Assembly (NCBI RefSeq): GCF_025854275.1
Contig: NZ_CP107567.1
Coordinates: forward strand, 992,001 to 1,056,000
DNA: 64,000 nucleotides
Direction: 5' to 3'
Source of the DNA: Streptomyces peucetius
Lineage (GTDB): Bacteria; Actinomycetota; Actinomycetes; Streptomycetales; Streptomycetaceae
The notes below the pieces were generated by a model. It made no database searches. It was not told where the DNA came from and saw only the letters and a list, made by a program, of their open reading frames with translations. Position 1 is the first letter of the stretch. The number at the start of each line of letters is the position of its first letter. The translations under genes and the position numbers were made by a program. This document shows, piece by piece, positions 34,861 through 42,788 of this stretch.

Positions 34861-35574
34861 ATGGCAGTGATCGTCGTCACCGGTACCGGAACCGAGATCG
34901 GCAAGACCGTCGTCACCGCGGCCGTCGCCGCGACCGCGCTCGCGCAGGGACGGTCCGTCGCCGTCGTGAAGCCCGCGCAGACCGGGGTCGCGCCCGGTGA
35001 GGACGGCGACGTCGACGTGGTGCGGCGGCTCGCCGGCAACGTCACACGGAGCGAACTCGCCCGTTTCCCGGAACCGTTGGCGCCCGCCACCGCCGCCCGG
35101 CGGGCCGGGCTTCCTCCGGTGCGCCCCCACCAGGTGGCAGAGGCCGCCGAGAAGCTCGCGAGTGAGCACGACCTGGTGCTGGTCGAGGGCGCCGGCGGCC
35201 TGCTCGTACGGCTCGACGACGCCGGCGCCACACTCGCCGACGTGGCCGCCGAGCTCGCCGCGCCCGTGCTCGTCGTCGCTCCCGCCGGGCTCGGCACGCT
35301 CAATATGACCGCCCTGACCGCGGAAGCCCTGCGCGCAAGGGACTTGGAGCAGCTGGGCGTCGTGGTCGGGAGCTGGCCGGCCGGGCCGGATCTCGCCGCC
35401 CGCTGCAATCTCGCCGATCTGCCGGAGGCGGCGGGCGCCCCGCTGCTGGGCGTCGTCCCCGAGGGCGCGGGCGCGCTCGCTCCCGTCGAGTTCAGGCAGC
35501 GGGCCGCCGCATGGCTGGCGCCACGCCTGGGCGGCCGGTGGGATGCCGGGGCGTTCACCGCCGCCGTAGGCTGA
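34861..35574 (+). CDS. bioD: Dethiobiotin synthetase
   Basis: 237 residues. ATP-dependent ring closure that makes dethiobiotin. The P-loop GTGTEIGKT is near the N terminus, then VKPAQTG, and LVEGAGGLLVRLDD is a family block. It ends the biotin pathway with bioA and bioB, though the GC-rich element lies between it and bioA. GAAAGG 15-10 bases upstream of the ATG serves as a weak ribosome site. Confidence 0.95.
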   Translation: MAVIVVTGTGTEIGKTVVTAAVAATALAQGRSVAVVKPAQTGVAPGEDGDVDVVRRLAGNVTRSELARFPEPLAPATAARRAGLPPVRPHQVAEAAEKLASEHDLVLVEGAGGLLVRLDDAGATLADVAAELAAPVLVVAPAGLGTLNMTALTAEALRARDLEQLGVVVGSWPAGPDLAARCNLADLPEAAGAPLLGVVPEGAGALAPVEFRQRAAAWLAPRLGGRWDAGAFTAAVG

Positions 35575-35579
35575 ATTCC

Positions 35580-35933
35580 ATGCGCGCAAAGATCGACGAG
35601 GTCGTCTTCGACTGCCACGACCCGGCCCGGCTGGTGCGGTTCTGGGCCGCGCTCCTCGGCGGCGATCCGGTGGACCGTTCCGACGACTGGTCATACATCG
35701 ATCCGCCCGGGTTCGTACGCGTCGCCTTCCAGCGCGTGCCGGAGGGCAAGTCGGCCAAGAACCGGCTGCATCTGGACCTGGACGCGGGCGACGTCGACGC
35801 GGCGGCGGACGAGGCGGTCCGGCTGGGTGCGGAGCTCCTCGGTGCGGTCGTCACCGACGACCACGGCCGGTTCCAGGTCCTGCGCGACCCGGAGGGCAAC
35901 GAATTCTGCTTCGTGGCGCCGCTCGACGCCTGA
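35580..35933 (+). CDS. VOC family (glyoxalase-like) protein
   Basis: 117 residues from ATG 35580, only 5 bases after bioD. MRAKIDEVVFDCHDPARLVRFWAALLGG and FQVLRDPEGNEFCFVAPLD show the paired beta-alpha-beta modules of glyoxalase/bleomycin-resistance proteins. Substrate unknown. Possibly cotranscribed with bioD. Confidence 0.9.
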   Translation: MRAKIDEVVFDCHDPARLVRFWAALLGGDPVDRSDDWSYIDPPGFVRVAFQRVPEGKSAKNRLHLDLDAGDVDAAADEAVRLGAELLGAVVTDDHGRFQVLRDPEGNEFCFVAPLDA

Positions 35934-35991
35934 TCCGCACCGGCCGGGGGAGAATGACGGTGACCGGCCCGTCCGTCTCATGGAGGCCCCC

Positions 35992-36678
35992 ATGGTCCCG
36001 ATGGTTCAGCGCGGCACGAAGGTCCCGAAGGACGCCGTCCACCATCCGCTCTTCGCCCGTTTCTACGCGAAGATCAGCGTGAGCGCCGACCTCAAGGGCG
36101 GCATCGCCGCCTACCGGGCCGAGCTGCTGGAGGGGCTGTCCGGCCGGGTGATCGAGATCGGCGCGGGCAACGGACTGAATTTCGCGCACTATCCGGCCAC
36201 CGTCTCCGAGGTGGTCGCCCTCGAACCGGAGCGCACACTGCGGAAGCTGGCCGTGGAGGCGGCGCTGCGCGCCGAGGTGCCGGTGGATGTGGTGCCCGGC
36301 GCCGCCGAGGCCCTGCCGGTCAAGAGCGAGGGCTTCGACGCGGTGATCGCCTCTCTGGTGCTGTGCACCGTACGGGATCTGCCGCGGGCGCTGTCCGAGA
36401 TCAGGCGGGTCCTGCGGCCCGGCGGGGAACTGCGGTTCTTCGAGCACGGACTCGCGGACGGCCGCGGTCTCGCGACGGCTCAGCGGGTCCTCGACGGCAC
36501 CGTGTGGCCGCTGCTGTTCGGCGGCTGCCACACCGCCCGCGACCCGGTCGCCGCGATCGAGGAAGCGGGGTTCGAACTCGGCCCCTACCGGCGGTTCCGC
36601 ATCCCGGACGGCGGACCGCAGCTGCCCACCTCACCGTGCGTACTGGGCGTCGCCCGCCGGCCGCGGGAGTCTGCCTAG
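35992..36678 (+). CDS. SAM-dependent methyltransferase (UbiE/class I type)
   Basis: 228 residues from ATG 35992, with GGAGG 5 bases upstream; ATG 35980 is a weaker option. SAM motif VIEIGAGNGLNF, acidic motif VVALEPER, and FDAVIASLVLCTVRDLPRALSEIRRVLRPGGELRFFEHG. The C-terminal GGCHTARDPVAAIEEAGFELGPYRRFRI is like methyltransferase-11 proteins acting on small hydrophobic substrates. Target unknown. Confidence 0.9.
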   Translation: MVPMVQRGTKVPKDAVHHPLFARFYAKISVSADLKGGIAAYRAELLEGLSGRVIEIGAGNGLNFAHYPATVSEVVALEPERTLRKLAVEAALRAEVPVDVVPGAAEALPVKSEGFDAVIASLVLCTVRDLPRALSEIRRVLRPGGELRFFEHGLADGRGLATAQRVLDGTVWPLLFGGCHTARDPVAAIEEAGFELGPYRRFRIPDGGPQLPTSPCVLGVARRPRESA

Positions 36679-36870
36679 TCCAGGCGCCGTCCGGCCGGTC
36701 CCGACCGGAGGCCGTCGCCGATGTTCTGTTCCCCGTGATGCTCCAGCACCTCGTCGACCGTCCCGAACGAGGCGAACTCCCCTGCCCGCTCCGATGTATT
36801 GGGTGTATTGGCTGCCATTCCTGCGAGTGCACGACAGCGGCTGCGCACCGATGGCGCGGGCGCGGCAGCG

Positions 36871-37242
36871 TCACGCGCTCCACCCGCGCAGTTCCTCCGC
36901 GATCCGCCGGACGTCGGCCTTGCCCTCCTTGACCAGCCGGGCCAGGTCCCGCACCTGTTCGGGCGAGGTGACGACCTTCAGTCCGCAGGCGACGAGATAG
37001 CCGTACGCGACGGCCGACGCGAACATGGCGTTGGAGCGTTCCAGCGCGGGCACATGCAGCAGAAGTTGCAGCAGTGCGGCGGCGCGTGAGGCGGGGTCGC
37101 CGTAGACGGGGACGCCGAATATCTCCGCCTCGTGGCGGCTGACGGCGGCGACGAGCGCTCCCCAGTCCGTGACCTGGGGATCACCGGGAGTCTTGTGCTC
37201 GGCCACCATGAGCAGCCAGGCGAGGTCGATCCGCAGGCTCAA
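36871..37242 (-). CDS. Fic/Doc-like toxin component with degenerate core motif
   Basis: 123 residues, MSLRIDLAWLLMVAEHKTPGDPQVTDWGALVAAVSRHEAEIFGVPVYGDPASRAAALLQLLLHVPALERSNAMFASAVAYGYLVACGL. The helix layout is that of Doc/Fic-like toxins, but the catalytic HxFx(D/E)GNxR loop is not intact: only HVPALERSN is seen. Its ATG overlaps the stop of the upstream antitoxin gene (4 bases), a standard TA operon. If catalytic residues are truly missing it may act differently from Doc. Confidence 0.78.
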   Translation of the reverse strand: MSLRIDLAWLLMVAEHKTPGDPQVTDWGALVAAVSRHEAEIFGVPVYGDPASRAAALLQLLLHVPALERSNAMFASAVAYGYLVACGLKVVTSPEQVRDLARLVKEGKADVRRIAEELRGWSA

Positions 37243-37454
37243 CGCTTGTCGCCGAACTCCTCGGCGAAGACCGACTCGTACTGCTTCATGAAGTCGGCCG
37301 CCGCGTCGACGAAGGTGCGTCCCGCTTCACCGGCGTCCTGCTTGACCAGTTCCTCGATGTAGCGGTTCATGCTCAGGCCGCGTTGCAGCGCCCGCTGCCG
37401 GGCGGTCTCCGCGGTGGACTCGTCCACGCGTACGTTCAGCTGGGTCTTCGCCAC
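37239..37454 (-). CDS. Ribbon-helix-helix antitoxin
   Basis: 71 residues, MAKTQLNVRVDESTAETARQRALQRGLSMNRYIEELVKQDAG, an RHH/Arc-type DNA-binding domain, followed by an acidic/aromatic toxin-binding tail (DFMKQYESVFAEEFGDKR). Lies just upstream of and overlaps the Fic-like gene; it probably represses the pair and neutralises its partner. Confidence 0.88.
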   Translation of the reverse strand: MAKTQLNVRVDESTAETARQRALQRGLSMNRYIEELVKQDAGEAGRTFVDAAADFMKQYESVFAEEFGDKR

Positions 37455-37576
37455 ACCATCAAGCTAGCGCGATGCCGCTAGCATCCGCAAGTGCGCGTCC
37501 CCCTCCCACCGGTCGTCCGTCCCGCACCGTGAAAGCCGGTGGCGGGCGCGACGGGCGGCGTGCTTGGCTCGCGGCC

Positions 37577-38023
37577 ATGACCGACCCGCTGACCAGCACC
37601 CTGACCGACCTGCGGATCCGCAATGCCGCTCCCGACGAGGCCGAGGCCGTTCTCGGCTTCTGGAAAAAGGCCGCGGAGGGCACCAGCATCACCGACGACG
37701 CGGACGGCGTCACACGCCTCATCGCACGTGACCCCGAGGCGCTCATCCTGGCCGAACGCGACGGCGTCCTCGTCGGCTCGGTGATCGCCGGTTACGACGG
37801 ATGGCGCTGCTCCCTGTACCGGCTGGCGGTGCTGCCCTCCCACCGCCGGCGCGGAATCTCTGCGGCACTGCTGGCAGCGGCCGAGAAGCGGTTCGCCGCG
37901 GTGGGCGGCCGGCGCGGGGACGCGATGGTGCTCGAGGCCAACGAACGGGCGCAGCGGGCGTGGGAGTCCGCCGGGTACCTGCGCGAGGACCACTGGCGCC
38001 GCTGGGTCAAGCCCTTCGCCTGA
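37577..38023 (+). CDS. GNAT family N-acetyltransferase
   Basis: 148 residues from ATG 37577. The acetyl-CoA binding signature is in LYRLAVLPSHRRRGISAALLAAAEKR. C-terminal ERAQRAWESAGYLRED is motif B. Resembles RimI-like/YpeA acetyltransferases. Divergent from the TA pair. Substrate unknown. Confidence 0.9.
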   Translation: MTDPLTSTLTDLRIRNAAPDEAEAVLGFWKKAAEGTSITDDADGVTRLIARDPEALILAERDGVLVGSVIAGYDGWRCSLYRLAVLPSHRRRGISAALLAAAEKRFAAVGGRRGDAMVLEANERAQRAWESAGYLREDHWRRWVKPFA

Positions 38024-38181
38024 GCGCTGACGCACCAAGCGCCTTTGCTGATCCTTTACCATGGGAGCACTGTCCACTCCCCGTACGAAAGGTGTGAGCG
38101 TCCGTCCATGGACGAGCCTCCCAGTAGCCGACATCGCGCAATCCTCCTCCCGCTGTCCGATCATGGGACGGAGGTGAACCG

Positions 38182-39528
38182 ATGACCGAGTTGCTTCTGC
38201 TCGCTGTAGCGGTGCTGCTCTCCGTCGCCTGCGGGGCCTTCGTCGCGGCGGAGTTCTCCCTCACGACGGTGGAGCGCGGTGATCTCGAGCGGGCCGCGGA
38301 GCGCGGCGAACGCGGCGCGGCCGGCGCCCTCAAGGCCGTACGCAGCCTCACGTTCCAGCTGTCCGGCGCACAGCTCGGCATCACCGTCACCAACCTGGTC
38401 GTCGGTATGCTCGCCGAGCCCTCGATCGCCGCGCTCATCCGCGGACCGGTCGAGGACGTCGGCCTTTCCCCCTCTGTCGCCTCGTCCGTGGCTCTGGTCA
38501 TCGGCACCGGGCTGTCGACCGTCGTGCTGATGGTCGTCGGCGAGCTGGTCCCGAAGAACTGGGCCATCTCCTCCCCGCTGGCCGTCGCCAAGGTGGTCGC
38601 CACGCCGCAGCGGATCTTCACCGCCGCCTTCCGGCCGCTGATCTCCCACCTCAACAGCACCGCGAACCGCATCGTGACGCGGCTCGGTCTGGAACCCACG
38701 GAGGAGCTCGCCTTCGCCCGCAGCCCCAAGGAGCTGATCGCGCTGGCCCGTCACTCGGCCAAGGAGGGCGCGCTTGAGGCGGACACCGCCGAGCTCTTCG
38801 TCCGCACCCTCGGCCTCGGCGAGCTCACCGCGGAGAACGTCATGACCCCGCGCGTGCAGGTGACGGCCCTCGAGGCGCAGGCCACGGCCGAGGACGTCGC
38901 CAACGCGACCCGGGCGACCGGCCTCAGCCGCTTCCCGGTCTACCGGGGCAACCTCGACACCGTCGTCGGCATCGCCCACATCAAGGACGTGCTGGCCGTG
39001 CCCGCGGAGCGCCGTCCGCGCCTGCGGGTCTCCGAGCTGCTGCGCGAACCGGTGCTGGTGCCCGAGTCGCTGACCGTCGACCGGCTGCTCGACCGCATTC
39101 AGGGCAAATCCACCATGGCCGTCGTCATCGACGAGTACGGCGGCACCGCCGGAGTGGTGACGATGGAGGACATCGTGGAGGAGGTCGTCGGAGAGGTGCG
39201 CGACGAGCACGATCCGCACGAGACACCCGACCTGGCTCCGGCGGGCGAGGACGCCGACGGACGGTCCCTGTGGTCGGCCGACGGTGCCGCGCGCACCGAC
39301 CAGCTGGCGGCCATCGGCCTGCGCGTGCCGGACGGCCCCTACGAGACACTGGCCGGCCTCGTCGCCACCGAGCTGGGACGCATACCCGCCGGGGGTGACC
39401 GGATCGACATGGCCGGCTGGCAGCTCGACGTCGTCGACGCGTCCGGGCGGCGCGCGGCGCGGGTGCTGATGCACGCTCCGCTCGCCGCGGACCGGCCGTC
39501 CGACGAGACCGAGGAGGCGGGACGATGA
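38182..39528 (+). CDS. CNNM/TlyC-like membrane protein with CBS pair and CorC domain (first of two)
   Basis: 448 residues. DUF21/CNNM transmembrane domain (LLLLAVAVLLSVACGAFVAAEFSLTTVERGDLERA, GAQLGITVTNLVVGMLAEPS, GELVPKNWAISSP), then a CBS pair (NVMTPRVQVTALEAQATAEDV, VVIDEYGGTAGVVTMEDIVEEVVGEVRDEHD) and a C-terminal CorC_HlyC domain (AAIGLRVPDGPYETLAGLVATELGRIPAGGDR). Implicated by family in Mg2+ or Co2+ transport. GGAGGTGA precedes ATG 38182. Overlaps the next gene by ATGA. Confidence 0.93.
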   Translation: MTELLLLAVAVLLSVACGAFVAAEFSLTTVERGDLERAAERGERGAAGALKAVRSLTFQLSGAQLGITVTNLVVGMLAEPSIAALIRGPVEDVGLSPSVASSVALVIGTGLSTVVLMVVGELVPKNWAISSPLAVAKVVATPQRIFTAAFRPLISHLNSTANRIVTRLGLEPTEELAFARSPKELIALARHSAKEGALEADTAELFVRTLGLGELTAENVMTPRVQVTALEAQATAEDVANATRATGLSRFPVYRGNLDTVVGIAHIKDVLAVPAERRPRLRVSELLREPVLVPESLTVDRLLDRIQGKSTMAVVIDEYGGTAGVVTMEDIVEEVVGEVRDEHDPHETPDLAPAGEDADGRSLWSADGAARTDQLAAIGLRVPDGPYETLAGLVATELGRIPAGGDRIDMAGWQLDVVDASGRRAARVLMHAPLAADRPSDETEEAGR

Positions 39529-40538
39529 TCGCGATCCAGCTCTTCGTCGGCCTGCTGACGCTGGTCCTCAACGCCTTCTTCGTCGGCGCGGAGTTCGCGC
39601 TGATCTCGGTGCGGCGCAGCCAGGTCGAGCCGGAGGCGCAGGCGGGCAACCGCCGGGCCCGCAGCGTGCTGTGGGGCCTCCAGCACGTCTCGGCGCTCAT
39701 GGCCGCCGCCCAGCTCGGCATCACCCTGTGCACCCTGGTCCTCGGCATCGTCGCCGAGCCGGCCATCGCACATCTGCTGGAGCCGGTCTTCGACGCGGTG
39801 GGTGTGCCGCACGGGGCGGTCCACCCCATCTCGTTCGTCATCGCCCTGTCGCTCGCGACGTACCTGCACATGCTGCTCGGCGAGATGGTGCCGAAGAACG
39901 TCGCGCTCGCCGAGCCGCTGCGCAGCGCGTTGTGGTTCGGGCCGCCGCTGGTGGCGTTCGCGCGGGCGCTGCGGCCGGTGATCTTCATGATCAACGCGTT
40001 CGCGAACGGTCTGCTGAAGCTGCTGCGGGTCCAGACGAGGGACGAGGTGTCCGCGACCTTCTCCGACGACGAGCTGGCGAACCTGGTCCAGGACGCCGGC
40101 GAGGCCGGCCTCCTCGACGACCGCTCCGCGGAGCGGCTGCGGGACGCCCTCGAACTCGGCCGCAGGCCCGTGCGCGACGTCGTGATGCCCATCGAGCGCG
40201 TGGTGTACGCGCAGGCCGGTACGACGCCGGAGCAGTTGGAGGCGCTCTCCGCGGACTCGGGCTTCTCCCGGTTCCCGGTGGTGGACGCTGGGCGCCGCAT
40301 CCTCGGCTACCTGCATGTGAAGGACGCGCTGGACGCGGCGCCACGGGATGTGGCGTTCCCCGTGGCGGCGATGCGGCCGATCGCGCGGGTGCGGGCGACG
40401 ACCCCGCTCGACGACGTCCTCACGGCGATGCGGCGCAGCCGCACGCACCTGGCGGCCGTCCTCGACGAGGACGGCCGGCCGGAGGGTCTGGTCACGATGG
40501 AGGACATCCTGCGGGAGCTGGTGGGCCGACCGGGGTGA
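39525..40538 (+). CDS. CNNM/TlyC-like membrane protein with CBS pair (second of two)
   Basis: 337 residues, shorter homologue of the preceding protein. The same DUF21 domain (LLTLVLNAFFVGAEFALISVRRSQVEPEAQAG, AAAQLGITLCTLVLGIVAEPAI, GEMVPKNVALAEP) and CBS pair (DVVMPIERVVYAQAGTTPEQL, AAVLDEDGRPEGLVTMEDILRELVGRPG) are present, but the C-terminal CorC domain is missing. Translationally coupled to the first protein; a heteromer is plausible. Followed by GC-rich element copy 3. Confidence 0.93.
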   Translation: MIAIQLFVGLLTLVLNAFFVGAEFALISVRRSQVEPEAQAGNRRARSVLWGLQHVSALMAAAQLGITLCTLVLGIVAEPAIAHLLEPVFDAVGVPHGAVHPISFVIALSLATYLHMLLGEMVPKNVALAEPLRSALWFGPPLVAFARALRPVIFMINAFANGLLKLLRVQTRDEVSATFSDDELANLVQDAGEAGLLDDRSAERLRDALELGRRPVRDVVMPIERVVYAQAGTTPEQLEALSADSGFSRFPVVDAGRRILGYLHVKDALDAAPRDVAFPVAAMRPIARVRATTPLDDVLTAMRRSRTHLAAVLDEDGRPEGLVTMEDILRELVGRPG

Positions 40539-40579
40539 CGGGGGCGCGGGGCGGGCGGGCCGCTGCGCGGGGCGCTCTC

Positions 40580-40832
40580 CCCTCCCCGCCCCGTCCCGTT
40601 GCACCGATGTGCGGCTCCGCCGCGTGGCGGGCCAAGCCCCAAACCCCGGTACCGCGCTTCGCGCGGTGTCCTCAATCTCCCCCTACGGCCTGGCGGCCGT
40701 AGGGGGGGCACCTCCCACGCCGCCAGGCGTAGGGGGCGTACCGCCGGCCGGGCTGCACAGCAGCCCCGCCGGCGATTGAGGCGCAGGGGTACGGGGGCGG
40801 AGCCCCCGGTTTCGGGAAGGGGCGGGGAGGGG
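40580..40832. repeat. GC-rich intergenic element, copy 3, inverted relative to copy 1
   Basis: 253 bp between two gene ends. Ends CCCCTCCCCGCCCCGTCCCG (40580-40599) and CGGGAAGGGGCGGGGAGGGG (40813-40832) are inverted repeats. Its reverse complement matches copy 1 nearly throughout, including the GCGCGAAGCGCGG hairpin, CCTCAATCGCCGGCGGGGCT and GCCACGCGGCGGAGCCGCAC segments. It stops 13 bases before the stop codon of the minus-strand gene. Confidence 0.8.
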
Positions 40833-40845
40833 AACAAGCCCGCCG

Positions 40846-41850
40846 CTAGAACGCCATCGCGCCCACCCACCCGTCGAGGACCTCCCGGCGGCCCGTGACC
40901 GTGAAACGGTCCGCCGTCGGGCGGCGGCGGCCGTAGAGGAGCAGCAGCAGGTCCGCCGCGGTGGACGTGACCGTGACGGGCGCGGCCGACGCCGTCTTCG
41001 TCCACGAGAAGCCGGCCGCGCCGAAGGCGATCGTCCAGGCCGCGCCGGTGTCCTGTGCGACGAGCGAGACCGAGCCGTCCGGCAGTGCCTCGAGCCGCTC
41101 GGTGATCCACGAGTAGTGCGGCAGGTTCTCCAGGAATTCCTCGATGCCGTCCGCCGCGGTGCCCGGCGCGACCCGGGGTTCGCGTCCGAGGGCCAGTTGC
41201 GCGTCCGCGAGGTGGATCACCGCTTCGAAGAGCAGCCGCCGGGGGTAGAACGCGACCCGCTGGTCCTCCCCGTAGGACCACATCGGCAGATCGGGATCCA
41301 CCTTGCGCACGGTACGCAGGGCCGCTTCCGCGCTGCGGGCCACCCAATCCGGGTAGGCCGACGGATCGTCCGGCAGGTCGAGGGGCACGTCACGGGCCCA
41401 GACGCGTTCGGCGGCCCGTGTCCGCACCACGTGTTCCGCCCAGCGGTGGGTGGTGCCGTGGTGCTTCACCAGGTCGCCCACGGTCCAGCCGGGGCAGGTG
41501 GGCACCGGGATCGCCGGGTCCACGCCCCGTACCGCCGCCACGAACTCGCCGACGAGACGCTCGACGGCGTCGCAGTACCGCTCGTGCTGGTCGTCGTCCA
41601 GGCCGAAGCCGTCCGGCACCCGGAGCAGGTCGTCGCGCCATCCGCCGTCGGGCTGGCGGTCCGCCGCCCTGCGGACGAGTGCCGCGAGCTCGCGACGGTC
41701 GGCGGGCGGCAGTCTGTCCAGCAGGAATCCGGTGGCTTCCAGCCACTTCACGGCGGTGTCGGGGTCGAGCACGTCGTCGTCGCAGGTGTCGATCAGGGTC
41801 ACCACTTCGGCCAGCGCTTCGGCCAGCGCATTGAGCAGTGCGTCACTCAC
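40846..41850 (-). CDS. Maleylpyruvate isomerase/DinB-like protein (mycothiol-dependent type) with N-terminal extension
   Basis: 334 residues from GTG 41850 (GGAGGGGAG upstream). Residues about 95-330 contain a DinB-type four-helix metal-binding domain of mycothiol-dependent enzymes: RYCDAVERLVGEFVAAVRGVDPAIPVPTCPGWTVGDLVKHHGTTHRWAEHVV, with the metal His residues in KHHGTTH and EAVIHLADAQ. The C-terminal SCP2-like part is VSLVAQDTGAAWTIAFGAAGFSWTK. The N-terminal 95 residues (ALAEALAEVVTLIDTCDDDVLDPDTAVKWLEATGFLLDRLP...) form a separate helical module of unknown function. Confidence 0.85.
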   Translation of the reverse strand: MSDALLNALAEALAEVVTLIDTCDDDVLDPDTAVKWLEATGFLLDRLPPADRRELAALVRRAADRQPDGGWRDDLLRVPDGFGLDDDQHERYCDAVERLVGEFVAAVRGVDPAIPVPTCPGWTVGDLVKHHGTTHRWAEHVVRTRAAERVWARDVPLDLPDDPSAYPDWVARSAEAALRTVRKVDPDLPMWSYGEDQRVAFYPRRLLFEAVIHLADAQLALGREPRVAPGTAADGIEEFLENLPHYSWITERLEALPDGSVSLVAQDTGAAWTIAFGAAGFSWTKTASAAPVTVTSTAADLLLLLYGRRRPTADRFTVTGRREVLDGWVGAMAF

Positions 41851-41910
41851 GAAAGCTCCCCTCCGGATACGGAACCGAGGGACCCTACCGCGCGGTACGA
41901 TCGCTGCGCC

Positions 41911-42705
41911 ATGGAGATCAATGCCAACTACACCAGTTTTGTCGCGGTCGGTGACTCGTTCACCGAGGGCATGTCCGACCGGTTGCCCGACGGCTCGTAC
42001 CGCGGCTGGGCGGACGTCCTCGCCGGCCGGCTCGCGGCCCGCACTCCCGGCTTCCGCTACGCGAATCTCGCGGTGCGCGGGAAGCTGATCCGGCAGATCG
42101 TCGACGAGCAGGTCGGCATCGCGGCCTCCATGGGCGCCGACGTGATCACGCTGGTCGGCGGTCTGAACGACACCCTGCGGCCCAAGTGCGACATGGTCCG
42201 GGTGCGCGACCTCCTCGAGGAAGCGGTGGAGAAGCTCGCGCCGGCGTGCGGGCAGCTGGTGCTGATGCGCAGCCCGGGCCGCCAGGGCCCGGTGATGGAA
42301 CGGTTCCGAGCGCGCATGGAGGAACTGTTCGCCCATGTCGACTCCCTCGCCTCACGGCACGGTGCCCTCGTCGTCGACCTCTACGGCTGTGCCGCCCTCG
42401 GTGACCAGCGGATGTGGGACGCGGACCGGCTGCATCTGACGGCCGAGGGGCACCGGAGAGTCGCGGAGGCGGTCTGGCAGACGCTCGGTCTGGACGCCGC
42501 GGACGACTGGAAGGCGCCGCTGCCTCCCGCGCTCCGGGGCAGCTGGGCGGCGCGGCGGGTGGCCGACGCGCAGTTCGCCCGCAGGCACCTGGGGCCGTGG
42601 ATCGGCCGGCGGCTGACGGGGCGTTCCTCCGGGGACGGCAGGCCGGCGAAACGGCCTGAACTGCTGCCGTACGAGCCCGGCGGGACGTCCTCCGCCGGCG
42701 CCTGA
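41911..42705 (+). CDS. SGNH/GDSL hydrolase
   Basis: 264 residues from ATG 41911. Blocks I-V of the SGNH family: FVAVGDSFTEGMSD (Ser in GDSF), ANLAVRGKLIRQ, VGGLNDTLRP, and the catalytic DxxH in WDADRLHLTAEGH. No signal peptide is visible, so a cytoplasmic esterase or lipase is likely. Convergent end sits before purB. Confidence 0.92.
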   Translation: MEINANYTSFVAVGDSFTEGMSDRLPDGSYRGWADVLAGRLAARTPGFRYANLAVRGKLIRQIVDEQVGIAASMGADVITLVGGLNDTLRPKCDMVRVRDLLEEAVEKLAPACGQLVLMRSPGRQGPVMERFRARMEELFAHVDSLASRHGALVVDLYGCAALGDQRMWDADRLHLTAEGHRRVAEAVWQTLGLDAADDWKAPLPPALRGSWAARRVADAQFARRHLGPWIGRRLTGRSSGDGRPAKRPELLPYEPGGTSSAGA

Positions 42706-42788
42706 TCCGCCCGCACGACCCCCTCGTAGCAAGCTACAACCATGGGCGGGGCGCTGAGCTGCGCAAACCCACAGTAGAATCTGCTCAC

